Positions 32,838-45,222 are shown, numbered from the stretch's first letter. The stretch: 64,000 bases of DNA from Heliocidaris erythrogramma (GCA_025617745.1 CM046864.1:24097152-24161151); one strand, 5' to 3'. Notes: generated by a model not told the origin, from the sequence alone. A program made the numbers and translations.

Positions 32838-34110
32838 CTCCTACAGTCGAACTCAAACAATGTCCTAGCAATATTTAACTTCAAAATATGCTTGAGTAGC
32901 AACTCTGTTAATCTTTCTATAATAATATTAATGTCTATCTTCCCCATCCAACCAATACCCTCCTACAGTCGAACTCAAACAATGTCCTAGCAATATTTAA
33001 CTTCAAAATATGCTTGATTAGCAACTCTGTTAATCTTTCTATAATAATATTAATGTCTATCTTCCCCATCAAACCAATAAACCTCCTACAGTCGAACTCA
33101 AACAATGTCCTAGCAATATTTAACTTCAAAATATGCTTGATTAGCAACTCTGTTAATCTTTCTGTAATAATATTAATGTCTATCTTCCCCATCCAACCAA
33201 TAAACCTCCTACAGTCGAACTCAAACAATGTCCTAGCAATATTTCACTTCAAAATATGCTTGATTAGCAACTCAGTTAATCTTTCTATGATAATATTAAT
33301 GTCTATCTTCCCCATCCAACCAATAAACCTCCTACAGTCGAACTCAAACAATGTCCTAGCAATATTTCACTTCAAAATATGATTGATTAGTAGCTCTGTT
33401 AATCTTACTATGATAATATTAATGTCTATCTTCCCCATCCAACCAATACCCTCCTACAGTCGAACTCAAACAATGTCCTAGCAATATTTAACTTCAAAAT
33501 ATGCTTGATTAGCAACTCTGTTAATCTTTCTATAATAATATTAATGTCTATCTTCCCCATCCAACCAATAAACCTCCTACAGTCGAACTCAAACAATGTC
33601 CTAGCAATATTTCACTTCAAAATATGCTTGATTAGCAACTCTGTTAATCTTTCTATAATAATATTAATGTCTATCTTCCCCATCCAACCAATAAACCTCC
33701 TACAGTCGAACTCAAACAATGTCCTAGCAATATTTCACTTCAAAATATGCTTGATTAGCAACTCTGTTAATCTTTCTGTAATAATATTAATGTCTATCTT
33801 CCCCATCCAACCAATAAACCTCCTACAGTCGAACTCAAACAATGTCCTAGCAATATTTCACTTCAAAATATGATTGATTAGTAGCTCTGTTAATCTTACT
33901 ATGATAATATTAATGTCTATCTTTCTCATCCAGCCAATACCCTCCTACAGTCGAACTCAAACAATGTCGTCACAATATTTCACTTCGAAATATGGTTGAT
34001 TAGTAGCTCTGTTATCTTTCCCATCCAACCAATACTCTCCTATACTCGAATGCAAACAAACTCGTAAAAATATTTCACTTCAAAATATGCTTGCTTAGCA
34101 ACACTGTTGA
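32838..34110. repeat. Satellite array, 123-bp unit with a four-unit higher-order repeat
   Basis: The word CTCCTACAGTCGAACTCAAA recurs at 32838, 32960, 33083, 33206, 33329, 33451, 33574, 33697, 33820 and 33942. Spacing is 123 bp, or 122 bp where AATAAACC is replaced by AATACCC. The short variant recurs every 491 bp (32960, 33451, 33942), as does the variant GATTGATTAGTAGC (about 33380 and 33871). This defines a four-unit higher-order repeat. The last units (33942-34110) are diverged. Because 123 is divisible by three, both strands stay open, so the 97-122 codon ORFs here are artefacts. Confidence 0.9.
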
Positions 34111-34139
34111 TCTTGCTAAGATATATTAATGTCTATTTT

Positions 34140-36060
34140 CGCATCCAACCACCAGTAGTTCTTCTATGTTATTAATATGTTTCTATATAACGAATTTATT
34201 TTAGTTTTTTTTGTGCCATTTTCTTTTTCCTTCAAATTTGTGTTTGTATTGGTAGAAAGGGGGCACGAATGGGCGGAATGGCTACTGCATAAATATTTAG
34301 ATACATGTATAAATATATCTGATGAAAATAAAGATATTATTTTGTAGCTGTTGAGCGTTTGCAGAGTGATATCAAACTCAGTATATCGTAGAATATAATT
34401 GAAACTACACTGGAGAATCACTTAACGTCAATTGTAATATCCTAAATATGAGCGAAATTTATGGCAGATAATCGCCCGCTGTTTTTTGCACTTTATGTGA
34501 TCACTTTATAACACATTATTCGTTTTCTTTTGCCGAATGATTCTCCTTTTTGCAGAGAAAAGGAAAACATGATTTCATACATTTCTCCGATGCAATGAAA
34601 ATTAAAAAAAAAAAATTCAGAAGTGACATTTACTGTATCAACCATAAAAAGGGGCTACTTTCAGCTGTTTACGGAAGTAAATGGCAAGAAGTTCGATTTG
34701 GGGCTATTGAAAGGAGAAGGGGGAATGAAAAAAAAACCTATGGAAACCTAAAATACTCAGGTTATATTTTAGTTGTCACGGTTCTTGCTATACTCCACAG
34801 TTCACGGGCATTTGTGGAAAGTTCACCTGTATTCAAGCGCGATGGGTGAGGGTTGTTACAGGGGCTCGAGGGAGACTTTTAGCACTAAGTCGATACCCTT
34901 TCCCCGCTCTTCGAATCAACATTATGGCAGGAGTGAATAAATAATATTCCGCATATCTCTTGCTCCAAGCGAGTGTCAATGTTTCACTCAATCGGTGTTG
35001 AAGCAGGGCCATTTGACAGGTGGCATGGCCATTATGTGGTCCGATGCTCCTCATGGGGGGCGGAGTTCCGGACCACAGAGGGGCAAAGTTACCCCCCTCC
35101 GAAGCCATCATGTTTGGACTTTTATGAACGCATATAAAGTCTTTGTTTGGAAGTAGACTAAAGTAAACACAAATATTACGAAAGTAACAACAGCAAAAAA
35201 CTCCAAATGGGAGGGGGCGGGCGTAAACCTGGATCGAATGGAGTTGGGACAAAGTCCCCCCCCCCCCCCCCTCTTTATCAGCTTTTTCACTTTTACAAAT
35301 CCATAAAATGTCTTTGTTTGGAAGTTGAACTAAGAAATAATAACATTTAAAAAAAATAGAACCGTTTTATTCTGCTCAAGGGGTTCGGGTGTCCCATGTG
35401 CTTATGGGAGGGGGGGGGGGGGGGGCAAATTTCCCCTCCGTTTAAAACTACAATTTTATTTAATTATATATATATATATTATATTTATATATTTTTTATT
35501 TTACTTTTATGAATGTGTAAAACTAAATACAAGAACGTTTCTCCGTTAACAACAAAATGATGCATAAAAATACATTGTTTACAAAGCAAGATAAAACCAG
35601 CAGCAATACAACAAAAGTTATCCAGTTGGTAAAAGCCATAGCAAATCATAAACGTAGTATGTCGATTTCATACTACATAATGCGCCCAAGGGATTTTGAT
35701 TCCACGATTAATATGACATATTCATAAATTTTCTGTTCCTCTTTGCAGGAGGTTGACGTTTTATGTTGTCATGTCGCAAAAGTTCAAAGGGATAACCCAA
35801 AATACATCCCCATTTCTTTATCTTGTGTGGTTTCTTGTGTCTTGTTTTGCTCTTTTATTTCTATAACCGTTTTTCTATTTTTCTCTGTGTGTTCGGGTGA
35901 TCATAGCGGAACCTAACTGGCACTGCAGGGGTTCAACAGCATTATTCACTTGACCATGTTGACGAAGGGCAGATAGTTTTGTAAACATTTATTATACGAT
36001 TTGCAGATATAAATTAATGTTTATCTGTTTATTTCCGTAATAAAGAAAAAAAGAGAGATA
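34140..36060. other. Unassigned sequence with poly(C)/poly(G) runs
   Basis: Two diverged direct copies of a unit containing AAAGTCTTTGTTTGGAAGT and TTTGTTTGGAAGTTGAACTA occur at about 35110-35180 and 35290-35350. Runs of C (about 35259-35272) and G (about 35410-35425) are present. No gene recognised. Confidence 0.3.
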
Positions 36061-36068
36061 ACACAGGG

Positions 36069-36292
36069 TAACCTCGCTAGTAATAAGGACCGCTATCCAT
36101 AACGCGTGACTAAATGAATAGCGGTCCTTCTAAATAGCGATCAAACCATTGAGAAATTACCTCGCTATTCATAAGGACCTCCATTCATAAGGACCACTAT
36201 TCATAGCTATTCATAAGGACTGATATTCATAACGCGTGTAAAATAAATATCGGTTTTCTATGAATAGCGGTCCTTATGAATTGCGAGCGGAC
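36069..36292. repeat. Repeats of CTATTCATAAGGACC and inverted copies
   Basis: The word TATTCATAAGGACC and its complement GGTCCTTATGAATAG recur about eight times within 220 bp, with ATAACGCGTG twice. The outer parts (CCTCGCTAGTAATAAGGACC and CGGTCCTTATGAATTGCGAG) pair as an inverted repeat, so the whole may be a palindromic element. Confidence 0.75.
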
Positions 36293-36299
36293 CCGGATA

Positions 36300-37680
36300 A
36301 GACAGTCACACTAGCAGATAACTACAGGGAAAAGCTCTTTTTGCTATATTAACAAAACACCACCGTTTCCTCACCCGATTCTTCCATCATGTCCACGGTA
36401 AACAAAGTCAATAATCTATTTCAAAATTCTCTTCGATTGTCGTAAACGTATATTCACGATAAATTACTGTTTTCACGATTATGCAGAAAAACGACAATTA
36501 TTACCATAAACATGGTCATGTAGAAATTGCATTGTATCTTTAATTTGACATACTTCGTTATTTGTATTATTGTTAACGTCTGCTTGTTTTCTTGATATTC
36601 CAGAAATATTTTGTAGTCATATTTATTTGTTGTTTATAATTCAATTCTGTATTATTTTATACCAATCATCGTTAAACATATCAATTTCTAGTAATGATTA
36701 TTATTCTAGCTCAGTTCAAACCACAGTCGTGTAAGGCTGTAGAACGGAAGGTATTCGTATATACTGGCTTGGAGCTAGGCTACATGCCTCTAGGGTCGAA
36801 ACAAGAATAATATATGGACAATTTGTCTGTTTGATTGGCGTTTTGCAAGCTGAAACTAGCACCATCCGTGAGGAATTCTTGAAAAAGCAGAAGGTATATT
36901 CCTCAGAGATGGGCAAGAAGTATCAACTTGTTATGGACTGGTTGTGAAGTACATAAACAACCCGGTAAGAAAACTGTAAGAAAAGTGTTTTGGAGGAGGA
37001 GCGGAGTAGAATAGGAGTGGGTCGGGATCGGGGTGGAGTAAGGCAAAAAATGATGAGGAAGGGGGGGGGGGTATAGGATAGAACGTATAGGTGTGGAAAA
37101 TAAAGCTAATTATGTCAATAATGACTATATACACAATACGGAATTTCGATTTTACATCTAAGTTTGAAAATTGACCAATCTGAGTGTTGGATGAGCGGTA
37201 AGGCTGAAGAAGACCGGCGAGTGAACATGGTGAATACCGAAACAGGGTGGACAGAGAGAGAGAGAGAGGGGGGGGGGGTAAAAAGAAGGGAGTTAGAGGG
37301 GAGAGGATTGGAGATAAACATGGAGGAAAGGGAAAACGGCGAGAGGAAAATAAAGGGAGGGAAGTAGATAGTATAAGGGAGAAGGAGAGAGAGATAGGGG
37401 GGGGGGGGGTACTGATGACGAATGTCGGTTAATGGAGAGATACTGTTGGGAGCTAAAACGGCGATAACTAATTGTTAAAACATATGAGTTAACGCCCTTC
37501 TGGATCCAAAGAGGTGTAAACCTTACGCACCCAATTCTAACAGTTGTATTTCATGTACTCTTATAAATGGATTTTTAATATGTTTGGAAAGAAAGAAAAA
37601 GCAAAATGCGATAAAAGATCCGTTACTCTGTGAACATGGGTGTAAAAAGACAGTCATGTAGACCTAACTTATTTGTGTAG
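36300..37680. other. Unassigned sequence
   Basis: Contains GA/G-rich simple stretches (37250-37410) and a short copy of the AGTTAACGCCCTTCTGG hairpin family at about 37448-37505. No gene recognised. Confidence 0.3.
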
Positions 37681-37689
37681 AGATGTCAT

Positions 37690-37850
37690 TTATATAGTAG
37701 ATACGTCACCGGACTTTGTATCAGATGGCATGGATGGTATGTGGGGTTCAAATTCACGTCACAGCACTCACATCATTTGGCAAACTATTAAATCTACACT
37801 CAACCCAGGTGATGTAAATGGGTAATGGTTACCATGGTTACACAAATTTC
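37690..37850 (+). mobile_element. tRNA-derived SINE-like copy
   Basis: The start CGTCACCGGACTTTGTATCA resembles the start of the 43340 copy (GAGTCACCGGACTGTGGACC). A B-box-like GTGGGGTTCAAATTC follows at 37741-37755, then ACCCAGGTGATGTAAATGGG and GGTTACC, matching the body of the other copy. Diverged, with approximate boundaries. Confidence 0.5.
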
Positions 37851-37854
37851 TCGA

Positions 37855-39285
37855 ATTATTGAAACACATGTAGGTTATACTTGATGGTGGACTACGGCGC
37901 ATTTTAAGTGCATTTACTACTTTCAATGGATGCATTTAGCTATATTTCTTACATTATCAGGCAGTAGATGGCAAATGCTACTTTTAATGACTTGTATTGT
38001 CTAAACTGGGTTCACGTATTTCTTGTATTTATTGATATATTGATACTGGTAATATGATATTTGTACGTGCAATATTTTGGCATAATATGTAATCCAAATA
38101 AATGCAGTTGACACAGGCAGTCCAACCCATGAGTGGAGAATGAATAAGTCCCATCAAACGACAATAATTAGACAAATATTGACTCTGCATTCCGCACAGA
38201 ATAATTATTATTACGTTTTTTTTTTAGTTGTAAAATCACATATTGGAATATCTCCTGTGTAGACTCTTTATTACCTCCTGTACCTGCGAGCTAGTATAAG
38301 GAGAACGTTTTCTCCTCTCAAAGAGTAAAAATTTCACCTCCCAGTGGAGTCTATAAAGCAAGTAATACGGGGCTCTTAACCCGATATGGAGCGCTGAACG
38401 AAATCAGAGAGGGGCGACAAATTTGCCGAGTATTTTAGGCCGCGAAAATCCTCGAATAAACACCCGAGAAGGAGAAAAGTTCCCATGGGTGGCTTGCGGG
38501 GTGGAGAGGGAAGATGAACCGGGTGACTGGCTGGAGCGAGGCTAGGAGAAACTTGGTGTTTTGCTTGCAATACATTTCTATGGTAAAGTGTATAATATTC
38601 CAAGTGCAAAATAGTGCATATTCAAATACATCACATTGCAAATGTGATTTATCCAGACGTGCTTTTGTTGAAATCAAAGGTCGGCTACAGTTAATTTCAA
38701 ATGCCGCAACGATGAATGGTCCAAATTGTTCATCTTTCGAATGATTATGTCTAATAACAACTTCTGATAAGTATTTTAATTTCAAAATCAAACAGCGTAG
38801 GAGGATATCAGAAAAGGAATTAAACGACAAAGGCTAACAAAAATCGTGGTTATATCATCAAAGACATTTTTTGTTTGTAATAATTTTCATATATAAGAAT
38901 ATATATCTTTACAATCGTAATGACATTTTGCGGATCATATTATAATAGTTGCGGGTTCCCTTTTGATATCGACTATGGTAGGCCAAAATTGTTACACCAT
39001 AATCGGCAACAACGATCTCCAGCTAGGAAAAAGACGTTAATTTTTAATTAAACGTTTAAAAATTTCACGGTACTTTTCTGCGCTAAAGTATGCTAAAGAA
39101 ATGTCTTCCTTTTAAAGACTATAAGCAACCTAGTTAAATCATCATTCACACCTAACAAAATTACAAATAACTTGAGTCGTTAACAACAACTCGAACAGCT
39201 GATGAAACCTCTAAACTTTTCCTTGTCATTTCTCGATTGGAAAGCAAACACACGCCACATAGCAAAGTCACCAGCTGCGTTGTGA
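37855..39285. other. Unassigned sequence
   Basis: No exon or repeat family recognised. Open frames of 76-131 codons around 38376-38830 lack recognisable motifs. Confidence 0.3.
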
Positions 39286-39288
39286 GTG

Positions 39289-39425
39289 GAACTGACGTTG
39301 AAATGACATAGCGACACGGGTACCCTTGTAATGACATTGGTATGACATTGTTGTGATGTCGATGTCACATTGACATGACATTGACATGACATTGATGTGA
39401 CACTAACGCGTTATTGACGTGACAA
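39289..39425 (+). repeat. ATGACATTG minisatellite-like cluster
   Basis: ATGACATTG, TGTGACA and TTGACATGACATTGACATGA recur in tandem through about 135 bp with imperfect spacing. The cysteine/valine/threonine-rich minus-strand ORF here is a product of the repeat. Confidence 0.7.
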
Positions 39426-39533
39426 CGTGAAACGACTTGTTTACATATTCAGCGTGAATTGGTTGCTATATGATCAACCCTGAGCGACCCACAGGTTTGT
39501 GGTTCTTGGTACCGGAACTGGAATGACCACTAC

Positions 39534-39560
39534 GGGGGGGGGGGGGGGGGGGGGGGGGGG
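39534..39560 (+). repeat. Poly(G) run, 27 bases
   Basis: The longest uninterrupted G run in the window. Others of about 18-23 bases occur at 39845-39865, 56559-56581 and 62211-62228. Confidence 0.9.
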
Positions 39561-39662
39561 TATGGGTGAGAGGAAAGACCAGGAAGAACCTAGATTCTTG
39601 TAGAAATTGCCAGATGATTCAGATGAGGGATAACGATGAAGCTACGTTAAAAATAAACTTGA

Positions 39663-39975
39663 CCATGTGAGATAAAAGCGTACTGAAAGATCATGAGCGG
39701 GACGGGAGGAGGGAATGAACGACAGAGAGAGAGAAATTCAGGCAGAAATTCAGACGAAGACATGCCCAAATATACAGAGAGATGTTCAAATAGAAAATTG
39801 CCAGAGACACTAAGAGTGAGAGAGAAAGGAAAAGAGAGATAGGTGGGGGGGGGGGGGGGGGGGGGCGGGAAGAGTGTAGAAAGAGAAGGGGTACCGCAAG
39901 GAGATACGGTCTGCACGGTAACAATGGTGACACTGACATCAGTTTACTGACTCTAATTTTTCTTCAAGTTTTTTT
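39663..39975 (+). repeat. Duplicated segment B, copy 1
   Basis: This begins CCATGTGAGATAAAAGCGTA and includes GA-rich and poly(G) sequence. It is nearly identical to 41491-41804, apart from G-run length and a few substitutions. Confidence 0.85.
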
Positions 39976-40512
39976 GCGGAGCGAGAATAACTTCAGTATT
40001 TGTATAAAACAAATTTGATTTCATTTGCTTGTTCTGAAGATTATCTTGTTACGGAGTCAACAACCTAACTAAATTCTCCGTCGCATTGCCATGGATGAAT
40101 CAACAATCACTGCCAAAGACATGTACTATGCTTCTTATTGCGTGTAATTTTTTTTTCGGAAAGCACCCCCCCCCCCCCCCCCGCCTCGAAGAAGAAAGGG
40201 GGAAAAGGGAAACTGGAGATGATTTGAGGATCTACGATTACAGGTCATCATCAAAATATTTTGGAACCGTGATAAATTGTCAGGTCTAATTGGTATTGAT
40301 GGGCTCCTGCCCGTCGCTGCGTCTAGGGTACCCTATATCTGTTGACAACCAGCGGGCTGCGTAGCCGAGGGTTGCCCTTGTCATTGACACTCGCCATTCA
40401 CCGGGCCGAAAGCTATGCCTCCCGCAGACCGCTGTCGGCTAGGGATGTGTGGTCCACCAGTTCTTTGAACTTGTGCAAGGAACATTATTCTCTGTGCACA
40501 TATTGGAATATG

Positions 40513-40866
40513 AGTAGAAGGAGGAGGAGGAGAAAAAGGAAGAAGACGAAGAATAGGAGGAGGAGAAGGAGAAGGAGATTGAAGAAAATGATGAAGATGA
40601 TGAAGAACTGAGAAGAGGAGGAGGAAGAGGACGAAGAGTGAGGAAGAAGAAAGAGGAAGAAGAAGAAGAGGAAGAAGGAGGAGAAGAAGAAGAAGAAGGA
40701 AGAAGAAGAAGAAGAGGAGAAGGAAGAAGGAGGAGGAGCAGAAGAAGAAGAGGAGGAGAAGGAGGGGAAAAGGAGAAGAAGAACAAGAACAAGAAAAAAG
40801 AATAAGAAGAAAAGAAAAATAAAGGAACGTGGGACGATAAGAAGAAAAATCAGGAGAAGAAGGATT
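40513..40866 (+). repeat. Polypurine (GAA/GAG) tract
   Basis: About 350 bp of nearly pure purine (AGGAGG, GAAGAA units) on the plus strand. It accounts for the 117 and 187 codon minus-strand ORFs rich in Ser, Leu and Phe. A mirror-symmetric purine tract such as this can form triplex DNA (established for (GAA)n). Confidence 0.9.
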
Positions 40867-41190
40867 TAAAAAATACCTTTGTTTCGCCATCACTTCAAAC
40901 AGTGGTGGAGAGTGGATATAGCCATCAAGGGGCATTGGTGTCATTAGTGAGGGGGGGGGGGGGGGGAGCTACAAGGCGGGTTGATAGTAAGGGAAAAGGG
41001 CCATACCAGACCTGAAGAGATGAAAGGGGTATCATCATCTTCGCCTACCATCTCATTCTCTCTCTCTCTCTCTCTTATTCCATTTTGAAAGTTTGTTTTG
41101 GTAATTCGATTGGGGGCACGGACCTGTACCCCCTTTAATAGCAGCTACGCAACTTCCTTTCCTTCCAACAATCATCCTTGAATGTTGACG

Positions 41191-42104
41191 TGAGTGATCA
41201 TGTTAGCGGAAGGTAATGTGGTTTAGGAAACATCGCAGATAATTATTCCATCAGAAATATGATCCTACATAAACGAACGTAAAGGCAGAACATGAGAGAC
41301 GACACCCACATGACAACTCTTCGGAAATTCTTGTATTGCCCCTTCTCATCATGCATTTATGGTATTCTTATTGGCTTCTTTTTGAAACAAAACGAGCACA
41401 AACACAACCGCAAACAACATCTCCATTCCCAAACGCAGGGGCCTGAAAGAAGGTACTGTGATCAGGTGACCATGGCTCATTAATTCAGAACCATGTGAGA
41501 TAAAAGCGTACTGAAAGATCATGAGCGGGAGGGGAGGAGGGAATGAACGAGAGAGAGAGAGAAATTCAGGCAGAAATTCAGACGAAGACATTCCCAAATA
41601 TACAGAGAGATGTTCAAATAGAAAATGGCCAGAGACACTAAGAGTGAGAGAGAAAGGAAAATAGAGAGAGAGAGGGGGGGGGGGGGGGGGGCGGGAAGAG
41701 TGTAGAAAGAGAAGGGGTACCGCAAGGAGATACGGTCTGCACGGTAACAGTGGTGACACTGACTCCAGTTTACTGCCTCTAATTTTTCTTCAAGTGTTTT
41801 TTGGTGAGTGATCATGTTAGCAGAAGGTAATGTGGTTTAGGAAACATCGCAGATAATTATTCCATCAGAAATATGATCCTACATAAACGAACGTAAAGGC
41901 AGAACATGAGAGACGACACCCACATGACAACTCTTCGGAAATTCTTGTATTGCCCCTTCTCATCATGCATTTATGGTATTCTTATTGGCTTCTTTTTGAA
42001 ACAAAACGAGCACAAACACAACCGCAAACAACATCTCCATTCCCAAACGCAGGGGCCTGAAAGAAGGTACTGTGATCAGGTGATCATGGCTCATTAATTC
42101 AGAA
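41191..42104 (+). repeat. A-B-A segmental duplication (614-bp period)
   Basis: Segment A at 41191-41490 (TGAGTGATCATGTTAGCGGA to TCATTAATTCAGAA) is followed by segment B at 41491-41804, then A again at 41805-42104, almost identical. An identical small ORF of 63 codons appears in both A copies with one residue changed. I treat it as non-coding because it shows no domain. Confidence 0.85.
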
Positions 42105-42325
42105 GCTATCGAGTTAGATCAGCAATTTATATGGAATCATGGAATTATAGCGTCATTCATCAATTCAATTCAGTTATTTCATTTTTTTTCACTTCAGTTT
42201 AACAGACATACAAACATTGAAATAGGCCAGTATGTTTACAGTCATTTAAAAGGAGATAAAAGCGTCTATGGAGGCTGTAAAAGCTGATTCTGGGGTAATA
42301 ATAAATGCCGGACCCGCAGGAAGAG

Positions 42326-42657
42326 CAGTATTAAAGGGATACTCAACCGCAGACTGTGGACGTTTTTATGCCAGGAGAGGGCACCGTGATCGTTACCTGA
42401 TCATGCCGTTGCCCTGCGGGGCGCAAACTTCAGACAGACTGGTCGCCGCGCAACTTGCACGCTCCTCCTGAGCTCGAACTTGAGCTTTTGCGCGGGATTT
42501 CGGAGTTCTGTGGATTTGGTGGGCTTCGTGCAGTCCGAAATGTAATCCCAGCAGTCCGACGGACGCGTTCGACGCTCAAACTTTGTGTACGAGTTAATGG
42601 GGCTTACGCAATCCTGACATTCCCCACGGCCGCCTGGTGGCGTATCCCTTAATACTG
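42326..42657. mobile_element. MITE with ATTAAAGGGATAC ends
   Basis: The ends CAGTATTAAAGGGATAC and GTATCCCTTAATACTG pair. The GC-rich interior (GCGGGGCGCAAACTTCAGAC, GGACGCGTTCGACGC) contrasts with the AT-rich flanks. The 65-67 codon ORFs inside have no recognisable motifs. Confidence 0.7.
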
Positions 42658-42659
42658 AT

Positions 42660-43335
42660 GTAGCGGCCCTCTGTAAATAAGACCCTACCCAGTAATCTGC
42701 GTTCTGACATAATTATTTATATCAGGAATATTAACGGCAGAAGAAGCTAAATAGAAAAATCAGAATAATTTGGTTTTGTAAATTGATTTTTTATTACATA
42801 TAAAGATATTACGTATTGCTCGAATCTTATTTTGAAAGAATCAGGGAATTAGATTTCTCGTCAATTTTTTTGTAGAAATGGCTTTCAGACGAAACGAAAG
42901 AAAGCGAAGTGAACGGGGTGTCTTCCAAGATAACAGCAAACTTTTCGTAATGGAGACGAGAGAGGGTGAAGGGGCATGGAGATGTTGTGTCTGCCTCGAT
43001 GTTCAAAACAACATTTTCTACTGACCTGATTCTAGAAAACAAAGACAGTAGCAACAGGTGCCCCTTCCCCCACACGACTTTTCTCAGGAGATATGTCCTA
43101 AATTCTTCTCTTGTAATCACGTGGGAATGGAACAGTATTATAAACAGTATTTAGAAAAGGAAGTTGTCTGATTTTAAAATTGTATTTTGCTTGACGGTAA
43201 TGTTACATGATGTTTTGCGAAATTACGGAAAAGAAAATGTCTCACATTCCGAAGTCGGATACAGACTTCTACCCATCTCGGTTAGTGTTGCGTAAATGTG
43301 CTTGGTTGAAACGAGGCGATTATTTTCTCGTTCAC
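42660..43335. other. Unassigned sequence
   Basis: No repeat family or exon recognised. A 97-codon minus-strand open frame (42827-43120) lacks support. Confidence 0.3.
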
Positions 43336-43339
43336 TCAA

Positions 43340-43605
43340 AAGCGTAGAGTCACCGGACTGTGGACCATAAGGAACTGTGTTGGAATCCCCGTCACGGGAC
43401 TAACGCTAAAGACATTAAGCTACATTTGACACTCCCCACCCGGGTGAAGTAATCACGGTAATGGGTACCCAGTAGGAAGAAATACCTTGAATACCTGAGC
43501 GCCGTATCATTGGTAGTCGGGGTGAAACCGGGGTAAACAATGATTGCAGTGCCCTCGGGGAGATGAGGCTACCTTACGTAAACAAGAATTATTATGAAGA
43601 CGGCA
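43340..43605 (+). mobile_element. tRNA-derived SINE-like copy
   Basis: The tRNA-like head (GAGTCACCGGACTGTGGACC, with the B-box-like GTTGGAATCCCCGTC) is followed by a body with AATGGGTACCCAGTAGGAAG and ATACCTTGAATACCTGAGCG. It ends near an A-rich stretch at about 43602-43615. It shares the body words GGTACC and CCTTGAATGC with the copies at 8800 and 49095. Confidence 0.65.
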
Positions 43606-43615
43606 AAAAAAAAAA

Positions 43616-45220
43616 TCAAAATTTAGGCAATAATTACATATTTGAGTAGCCTTGTCATACTTGCAGTCACCGAAAATTTTCACCGCTTCTTGAAATAGAA
43701 GGGCTGAGAATATTCACTGTGCAGTGCCTGCGAAATGGAGGGGGCGGGCAGATGACTCGGGGGCCCTCACATTTTAGAAAAATGGAATTGGCACCCAAGC
43801 ACTCGTGGAGCCCATGCGCCTTTGGGCACTTCCTGTACTTGCTTTTCTCACTTTATAAGTTAAAACAAATATAAATGAAATGGCCTTGAACATGAGGAGG
43901 AGGTTCCTTGTTATTTAATATTTGACATTTTCCCAAACTTAAAATTGCTACTGGGTCAATTTCAACACATTTTGATTTTTTTTTAAATTTCATTTGTACA
44001 GCTTCTCAGGGGTTCAACACAAGGGTAAATTGCTTTTAATGACGTTCTTACCTCATTGTCTAGATGTCATCATATTATTATTTATTTAATTTAACACCAA
44101 ATATATCAAATTACAATAAAAAAATGAGGCGCCCCCTAAAAAAACAAACAAACAAAAAACAAGAGAAGAGGGGACGAGAAACTGGGAATAAATTTAATTT
44201 GGCCTAAGCAAGCTGTAGAAGATGATATTTGTCGAGAGTATTTAGTTCTTGTCGGGTTTAGACATAAGAGTGGGAACTCCCATGTCGTGACATCATGAAG
44301 CATCTATCAAGTCTATCACAGGGAGACCACAAAGTAACCCTTGGGATCCCGTTTGCAAGAGACACGTCAACTTGGACGTGGAACCCCCGGGGCATGTTCG
44401 TGAGATGTCTATTAAATAGACATTACCAGAATCAGATAGAGTTTCTTATCATGAGCAAGTACCATCATTTATAGAGATGAAAATGGGGGGGGGGGGGGAT
44501 GGGGTAGGAGCCCCAGAATCCTGTTCCAAAACAGAAAATAAGTATTTTTTATTCGTAAAGCAATCACAACATTTGCATCATGGGGAGATGCACAAAAAAT
44601 ATTAGTAATTAAAGGGAAGCTTGAGTTCTGGGAAAGGTAAAAAATAATTTGTGAGCGTTCTCATTCTTTGTTATTTTAGTTTGGAAGAGTATCATAGTGG
44701 AATGTCCTCTGCTAAGGATTGATCTTTGAATGCCCTCGCATTCCAAATATGACAAGAAACAATTGAAATGTTCTGGACTACACACGTTTGTATGTAGTCC
44801 CATATACACTTTTCTGTGTGCGGTGCATGTGACTCTCGGGAGGATTGAGTCCATTTTTGATATTTTTGGGGATTCCAAGACCTTACAGCATAGACAAATT
44901 CTTATGTGCTATATAATCAACTTTTCACAATTGCTTTGAAGTTTAAGACAGATTCTTTCACGATTCAGTCTCATGAGGAGAACTCAACTTTATCTTTAAC
45001 TCCAAAAGAGGTGGCGGGGCGGGGGCAGCTACGCCCCCCTCCAAACCTTTCTCTATTTATCTCTCTAACGAACTAGTTGATAGCCCCTCCAACAATTCTT
45101 TTAAACGGAAGCTAAGGTGTTACCTCTTAAGTAAGTACATGTATGTATGAATATTCATATCATGCTGGATCTTACAGGTGGTCACATAGACCTTGCTCGT
45201 GTAACACTGTCATGTCTTTA
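43616..45220. other. Unassigned sequence
   Basis: No gene recognised. Contains a poly(G) run near 44486-44499. A short inverted pair (TGGACTACACACG, GTATGTAGTCC) occurs around 44772-44800. Confidence 0.3.
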
Positions 45221-45222
45221 CA

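Noticed and set aside
33014-33873. Two 122-codon ORFs on the plus strand and one of 97 codons on the minus strand with internal protein repeats
   Set aside because: They are produced by the 123-bp satellite, whose unit length is divisible by three. Both strands are open and the frames stop at the one-base-shorter units.
32838-34110. A CRISPR-like array
   Set aside because: The units are contiguous 123-bp repeats without unique spacers, in a eukaryotic context.
40381-40944. A 187-codon minus-strand ORF, the longest in the window
   Set aside because: Most of it is Ser/Leu/Phe/Pro encoded by the GAA/GAG purine tract, with no domain or start context.
41292-42097. Identical 63-codon ORFs occurring twice
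   Set aside because: Their repetition comes from the 614-bp segmental duplication. One ORF by itself has no domain, and the single difference is not evidence of selection.
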